From contig CM028378.1 in assembly GCA_013146195.2 (NCBI GenBank), forward strand, positions 37,844,182-37,908,181: DNA of 64,000 nucleotides, written 5' to 3'. Below, one piece after another: positions 59,215 through 64,000 of the stretch; position 1 is the stretch's first letter, and each line of letters begins with the position of its first letter. A program made the translations under genes and the position numbers. Under the pieces are notes generated by a model. It was not told where the DNA came from and made no database searches. It was given only the letters and a program-made list of their open reading frames with translations. Origin of the DNA: Codonopsis lanceolata. Its lineage: Eukaryota > Streptophyta > Magnoliopsida > Asterales > Campanulaceae.

Positions 59215-59830
59215 TCATATTTTTATTTTTTATTTTAAATTATGAAAAACCTCTTCATTATTTGGAATCAAATTAATTGAATGTTGTTTTATTTATTTAA
59301 TTACTCGTGTAATCCTTTCGGCTGCCAATGACTTAGATTCACTACCCGTTAATTACAATGTAATAAATGATAAAATCTGGAATACTTAAATCGGTACAAA
59401 TAGTGGGATTCATTTCATATTAACACTTGAGCAATTTCATTTGAAAAAAAAATTGTGTGCAAAATGTCTCCAATATTGAATTCAACGAGAGAGATTAGTG
59501 AGAGCAAGCTGCAATGGGCTGTCATAATTCTTAAATATGTTTTCCATAAGGCATGGGTACCATCTTAAACTTTTTTTTTTTTTTTCATTTATACAATCTT
59601 TTTTTTTTTTTAATGTTGTGATACATTCAACTATCACACATGAACAGATTAAAAAGTTCAAATCTATTATCAATCGCTTTAGTTGGTAAAACACCTTTAT
59701 CAACCTTTATGAAGACACATTCCAGTGATAGGCATATGACTTCAAACCTTTTGTTGGTTTGTCAAATGTGGATTAGTTGATGAATTGGTTTTATTGGTAA
59801 ATTTATTTCTAATTTTATATAATCATATTC
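59215..59830. other. Intergenic, no gene seen
   Basis: Has two T-rich runs at about 59570-59585 and 59600-59612. No element ends recognised. Confidence 0.4.
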
Positions 59831-60567
59831 TGATGTATTGTTTTTTGGATTAGAGTATGCGATCACGCAATTTTGGTGGTGATCTTGTCTTGTTGTCCAC
59901 GTATGAAACAGGAATGACCAGGTCTTTGTACGGTCGTCCTTGTCACGGCTTCCAGCTGCCTGCACGAGATAAACAGTGAATGCCGTTAAAGAGTCGGGGT
60001 AGTCCGACTGGAACCCTCCGGCGTGAGAATCAAATTTCTGGTGGAAATGAGTAATAAATACGCTGTAATAATAAATGGTCCGATAAGGGGTTGTGATAAG
60101 AAAGTTTTGATATCTCAAATTGTATCTGCCTCTTCAATTGATGAACGTCCCCTACTTATACATGATTTTCTTGATGATGTGGCGGCTTCTTATTGGGGAA
60201 CAGGTTGCGGCGGATATTAAATGCACTAGTAGCTTTGTCAGAAATAAGTGGGCTGACCGGTTTCAGGGGGTTGGTGGTTGCGTGTAGCGGCTTTATCGGG
60301 CCTGGGGAAGCTTTTTGTCAGACCTGATGATCATTGACCTAGCGCCGAGGCTGAGCGGTCTAAGGGTAGTGTGTTATTGCTGCCGAGGCCGAGGGTACTG
60401 GAAGCTGCTCTGGTTGCCGAGACCGAGGGTTTCGCTTGCCCCATGTCTTCAGCGAGCTCGCGTTGTCTCGACGGTATTGGTTAGACGGCTTTATTGAATC
60501 CGCTAATGGTTTTCATAGTGGGGCCCGTGATTATGCCGAGGATGGTTTCCTCGGTTTCGTCCTTTCA
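59831..60567 (-). repeat. Second LTR copy of the Tat-type family, inverted
   Basis: The minus strand starts TGAAAGGACGAAACCGAGG and ends CAATACATCA. It matches 49179-50029 over its length with several deletions. Shared words include AAGGGGTTGTGATAAG and ATACGTGGACAACAAGACAA. No PPT or PBS and no target duplication adjoin it, so it is a degraded solo or truncated LTR. Confidence 0.7.
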
Positions 60568-60946
60568 GAATGGTATATTATAAATTATAACTTTAACTAT
60601 ACTTTTTGAATATGTCATTGTCATGTTTGCTGCAAAAACGTCTCTCCATCATATTGAGATAGGATGCCAGAATACTAAGACTATTAGTATATTTCTCGAA
60701 GACATTGTGAAGTAGGAGTAATATTTTTTTGTAATATTATTACATTTATTGATATATATTTTAGAATTTTATATTGACTCTTTTTTTAATTGTTGTAGTT
60801 TAATATGTTGATTTTTTTCTTAGTGGTGTTTTGCTTGGGACTCTACTAAATTGAGTTGTTTTTTTATTTGTTATTGTTAGTTGTTTAAAATTTAGATAAA
60901 TGATTTTGGACTTCTAAGTACTATTAATTGTTTGTAGTTTTATTAG

Positions 60947-60950
<4 letters not shown>

Positions 60951-61016
<66 letters not shown>
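60951..61016. repeat. (TA)n microsatellite
   Basis: About 33 uninterrupted TA units. Confidence 0.95.
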
Positions 61017-61019
<3 letters not shown>

Positions 61020-61349
61020 TTGTATATTTTTTTGATCCCTAATATTTTTAAATTACATTGGAAGTCCAAAACCATAATTATGGTTGTTAATTATGATATA
61101 AATATATGGCAATAAACATATCATAATAAACATAAGCTTCCAGAATACTATCAATTTTGGCAAACCATGCTTTTAAATGTTTAAGTTCTTTTAAAGGGTC
61201 ATTTTGGCGGTATTGTTTTGATTTAAAGAATGTTACTGTGATCATAGTTTTCCATTTAAATTCCAAAGAAGACAGTTTTTGTTAATGGTCTGTTACGCAA
61301 TGCCTATAAATAAAAGTAGTGTCAGTCATTGTTTAACGTATGATTTCAT

Positions 61350-61532
61350 TTGAAAAAACATATTTTTAGTCGTGACTACTTATATGTCGATTTGTTTAGA
61401 ATTACCAATCCTAAAAATATTCAAATTTTGTTATGTGATAGTAATAGTATTAATAGTCGTACATGTTTAACGACAAATGTTGTATATAAAGAAGTATTCA
61501 AAATTTATAATAACATTTTCAAATCTATTTGA
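61350..61532 (+). pseudogene. Helitron helicase C-terminal relic
   Basis: This reads RITNPKNIQILLCDSNSI then TTNVVYKEVFKIYNNIF, the final helicase blocks of plant Helitrons. It is preceded by a decayed IFSRDYLYVDL (normally a GQLYVALSR-type motif). Only the last ~55 residues remain. Confidence 0.75.
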
Positions 61533-61648
61533 TTTTCTATCTTTAATTTTATTGTTTATTAATTTTGTTTATTTTGATTATATTAATATTTTTAATTATC
61601 TATTATTCAACTTTAATTGAGTATAAGATTTTACACCAGCGTACAAAT

Positions 61649-61674
61649 CGTGCAATGCACGAGTGCTTTTCTGG
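61649..61674 (+). mobile_element. Helitron 3' terminus
   Basis: CGTGCAATGCACG hairpin, then AGTGCTTTTCTGG and T. The CTGG fits the CTRR rule. It lies 117 bp after the helicase relic. Confidence 0.75.
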
Positions 61675-61707
61675 TAGTATATGTTTGAAAAGTCTTATAA
61701 TTAATGA

Positions 61708-61850
61708 ATACTCCATTCGTTTCAGGCAAAGAGTCTCGATTTGAAACTTGAAAGTCAATTTTTTTAAGAAATGACACTTTTAGTAATCCATTAATAATAA
61801 AATAACATTTTTATGTCTTAATTTTAAAAATAAACTCTTTAAGTAAAACA
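61708..61850. mobile_element. Partial Stowaway MITE related to 21785-21962
   Basis: Begins CTCCATTCGTTTCAGGCAAA and shares TGACACTTTTAGTAATCCAT and ATAACATTTTTATG with the intact copy. The right end is lost. Confidence 0.6.
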
Positions 61851-62246
61851 ACTAAAAATAAAATATTAAACTCATTTTTTTATAAATCTGATCTATTTTA
61901 CCCGATTGATAAATTAAGTTAAAATATAAAAAAATGTAACTTTATCTTACAAATTAATGTACGCTAAGACTATATTTGGAGATCAACAAATAACCCACGT
62001 CACCAACAAAATAAGACACTATAATAAGGTGTTGAACCGAACACTCCACCCCACCACCCCTGAAAAGAAAATTTACCCACCCTTATCTGAGTTATCTCCT
62101 TTGTCGTTGTTCACACCATATGATGTGGTGGCTGCCATTTTATTAATCCCACGGTCTTCCCCCACTCCCACTCTCTTTAGTCTTTACTTTAAAAAAAAAA
62201 AAAAAAACCACTACCGAGTACTGAGACATTGAATCTCTCAATCAAG

Positions 62247-62357
62247 ATGAGATCTATCAGTCTGGTAGACTCATGGGTTCATACCACTTCATTGCTCAAC
62301 CAATCAACCCAACAATACAAATCATCTCTCTTTGGATTCATCCCTGTTCTCCCATGA
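62247..62357 (+). promoter_or_regulatory. Out-of-frame leader ORF overlapping the GGPPS start (ATGA)
   Basis: ATG 62247 opens 36 codons beginning MRSISLVDSW and stops with TGA at 62355-62357. This stop overlaps the ATG at 62354 as ATGA. The first residues look like the usual beginning of plant GGPPS transit peptides, but they lie in a different frame from the enzyme. Either a one-base frameshift split the transit peptide, or it now acts as an upstream ORF permitting re-initiation at 62354, or the base is a sequencing error. Confidence 0.6.
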
Positions 62358-63343
62358 AATTGAATCCCAGTTGCTTAATCTACAAAAGACCCACTTCCTC
62401 TTCTTTTGCCATCTCCGCGATCCTCACCAAGGAAGAACACACATTGACTCAACCCACTTTCGATTTCAAAACTTACATGTTCGACAAGGCTAACTCCGTC
62501 AACAAAGCCTTGGATGAATCCATCCCCATCAGAGACCCACCCATGATCCACGACGCCATGCGCTACTCCCTCCTCGCTGGCGGCAAGCGTGTCAGGCCCA
62601 TTCTCTGCATCGCTGCTTGCGAGCTCGTTGGCGGCCACCAATCCACCGCCATGCCCGCTGCTTGTGCCGTTGAAATGATCCACACCATGTCCTTGATCCA
62701 CGACGACCTCCCGTGTATGGACAACGACGATCTCCGTCGAGGGAAACCGACGAGCCATAAAGTCTACGGCGAGGACGTGGCCGTCCTGGCCGGCGACTCC
62801 CTCCTAGCTTACGCCTTCGAGTACGTTTCCAGCGCCACAGTAGGGGCCACACCTTCCAGAATCTTAGCCGCAATCGGGGAATTAGCGAAATCAATAGGAA
62901 CGGAAGGTTTAGTAGCAGGGCAAGTTGTTGACATAGCGTCAACGGGACAACCGGGAGTGGGATTGGACCAGCTAGAATTCATTCACGTACACAAGACGGC
63001 GGCGTTGCTGGAAGCTGCGGTGGTGTTGGGAGCAATACTGGGCGGGGGGAGGGATGAAGAAGTGGAGAAACTGAGGAAGTTTGCGAGGTGTATTGGATTG
63101 TTGTTTCAGGTGATCGATGACATTCTGGACGTAACGAAGTCGTCGGAGGAGTTGGGTAAGACGGCAGGGAAGGATTTGGTTGTGGATAAGGTAACTTATC
63201 CGAAACTGATGGGTTTAGAGAAATCGAGGGAGTTTGCAGAGAAGTTGAATGAGGAGGCCAAGGAGCAGATGTCTGGGTTTGATCCGGAGATGGCAGCGCC
63301 GTTGATTGCTCTATCGAATTACATTGCTTACAGGGGGAATTAG
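62273..63343 (+). CDS. GGPPS: Geranylgeranyl diphosphate synthase, plastidial
   Basis: Condenses IPP with allylic diphosphates to C20 GGPP, the precursor of carotenoids, chlorophyll phytyl chains, tocopherols, plastoquinone and gibberellins. Intronless, 356 codons from the first in-frame ATG, or 329 from the ATG at 62354. Visible motifs (numbering from 62273): GGKRVRP at 103-109, the CxxxC motif CIAAC at 112-116, the first aspartate-rich motif DDLPCMDND at 144-152, LAGDSLL, GLVAGQVVDI, and the second aspartate-rich motif DDILD at 282-286. The C-terminus YIAYRGN is complete. Residues ~28-50 (Ser-rich, ending AISAIL) resemble a plastid transit peptide. The catalytic body has no defects. The N-terminus is uncertain because of the leader ORF described at 62247. 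The class could include a GFPP-type synthase, but motif spacing favours GGPPS. Confidence 0.93.
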   Translation: MGSYHFIAQPINPTIQIISLWIHPCSPMKLNPSCLIYKRPTSSSFAISAILTKEEHTLTQPTFDFKTYMFDKANSVNKALDESIPIRDPPMIHDAMRYSLLAGGKRVRPILCIAACELVGGHQSTAMPAACAVEMIHTMSLIHDDLPCMDNDDLRRGKPTSHKVYGEDVAVLAGDSLLAYAFEYVSSATVGATPSRILAAIGELAKSIGTEGLVAGQVVDIASTGQPGVGLDQLEFIHVHKTAALLEAAVVLGAILGGGRDEEVEKLRKFARCIGLLFQVIDDILDVTKSSEELGKTAGKDLVVDKVTYPKLMGLEKSREFAEKLNEEAKEQMSGFDPEMAAPLIALSNYIAYRGN

Positions 63344-64000
63344 AATTTTAGTGGGTGAGGCAGAGGCTGGCTGTTGTATTTTGTTAGGAGAAGAATATTG
63401 AATGATGTAATTCCAAAATGCAAGTTTTCACACAAGTATAGTCACAACTCGCAAACAGACTGCTGATGCACTTGTTCTGTTCTGTTCTGGTCTGGTCTTG
63501 TCTTATAAAAAGCATAGATTCTTACAGTTAACCCCCTACAACTGTGGTTACTGCAGAACAGAGTGAGAAGAAGAGTTTTACAGTAACTTCTTCACTTTTA
63601 GAAAAGAAAAACCCGCCGGCTGGAACACTGAACACTCGCCAGTCGCCACTAGTCTTGCTTGACATTTTACTTTGACGATATTATTACTGGATAAAATATA
63701 GTTGCACTTAGTCAACCATCATTTACTTTAGCCTTCCTCTTTGTTAATAGACAATAGTGGCGATGTTAGCACCATAATTGGGACATGTGCATTCAACAGA
63801 GTCGCATTACCTGCATCGTATTCGTGGCTCGGTAAAACTTTTTCCTGGCCAACCATATAAACAGGTATCCAAACTCCATGTTTTTGCAAATTACAAATTT
63901 TCTACCATAAATCGCAACATTTCTTTAGGGAGGAACAACTCTTGACATTTCTCAAGTTGCTGGGCACCACGGGGCGGCCCTTTTTGCAACAATCCTTCAT
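63344..64000. other. GGPPS 3' UTR and downstream intergenic DNA
   Basis: TTGTATTTTG and AATGATGTAATT near 63376-63412 could be plant poly(A) signals. A TCTGTTCTGTTCTGGTCTGG pentamer-like repeat lies at 63476-63500. No further gene is seen. Confidence 0.4.

Noticed and set aside
62375..62942. Minus-strand frames opposite GGPPS
   Set aside because: They are shadows of the GC-rich GGPPS coding sequence, whose motifs fix the plus strand.

Overview
The window is nuclear DNA from a flowering plant, probably a core eudicot. Three host genes have plant-specific architecture: a BES1/BZR1-family (BEH-like) transcription factor, an RCE1/UBC12-type RUB/NEDD8-conjugating enzyme, and a plastid geranylgeranyl diphosphate synthase (GGPPS). 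Almost everything else is stacked plant transposable elements. There are no operons, rRNA, tRNA or CRISPR signals. I cannot name the species from sequence alone.

Layout. (1) 1-1136, minus: 5' part of the BEH-like gene; its second exon runs off the left edge. (2) 2701-9825: decayed Ty1/copia element, split in pol by a 1.65-kb Ty3/gypsy-type solo LTR. (3) 10385-14229: hAT-type miniature elements, one with a 1.55-kb Mutator-like element (MULE) nested in it, flanked by a 9-bp target duplication. (4) 14900-24160, minus: the RCE1 gene, with five coding exons and a non-coding first exon. Its introns hold Stowaway and Tourist MITEs, a LINE 3' end and a 312-bp terminal-repeat retrotransposon in miniature (TRIM). 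(5) 24300-34110: AT-rich Helitron territory with several hairpin + CTAG 3' ends, a relic of the Helitron helicase and tandem minisatellites. (6) 36400-38448: 5' part of a copia pol, cut off by an Athila-like Ty3/gypsy element (38449-47038: LTR, PBS, gag, almost intact pol, env-like ORF, no 3' LTR). (7) 47039-50029: 3' end of a second gypsy element carrying an antisense ORF with its own TATA box and 5'-UTR intron, then PPT and LTR. (8) 50118-56735: minus-strand LTR-bounded element without recognisable pol, with 73-bp and 97-bp tandem arrays next to its 3' LTR. It hosts a Pack-MULE-like element (52943-55472) and a hAT MITE (55603-56147). (9) 57452-59209: solo LTR with perfect 5-bp target duplications. 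(10) 59831-60567: inverted second copy of the LTR at 49179-50029. (11) 60950-61674: a Helitron 3' end with a helicase relic. (12) 62247-63343, plus: GGPPS.

The three host genes are unrelated in function (brassinosteroid signalling, cullin neddylation, isoprenoid supply) and are neighbours only by chromosomal position. No obviously new enzymatic system is visible. The most interesting structures are the antisense gene inside the gypsy element, the MULE carrying what looks like a captured promoter and first exon, the GGPPS transit-peptide frame break with an ATGA-overlapping upstream ORF, the TRIM in the RCE1 5'-UTR intron, and the retrotransposon 3'-UTR tandem arrays. Splice sites were read by eye from GT/AG and protein-family continuity; no alignment was run.
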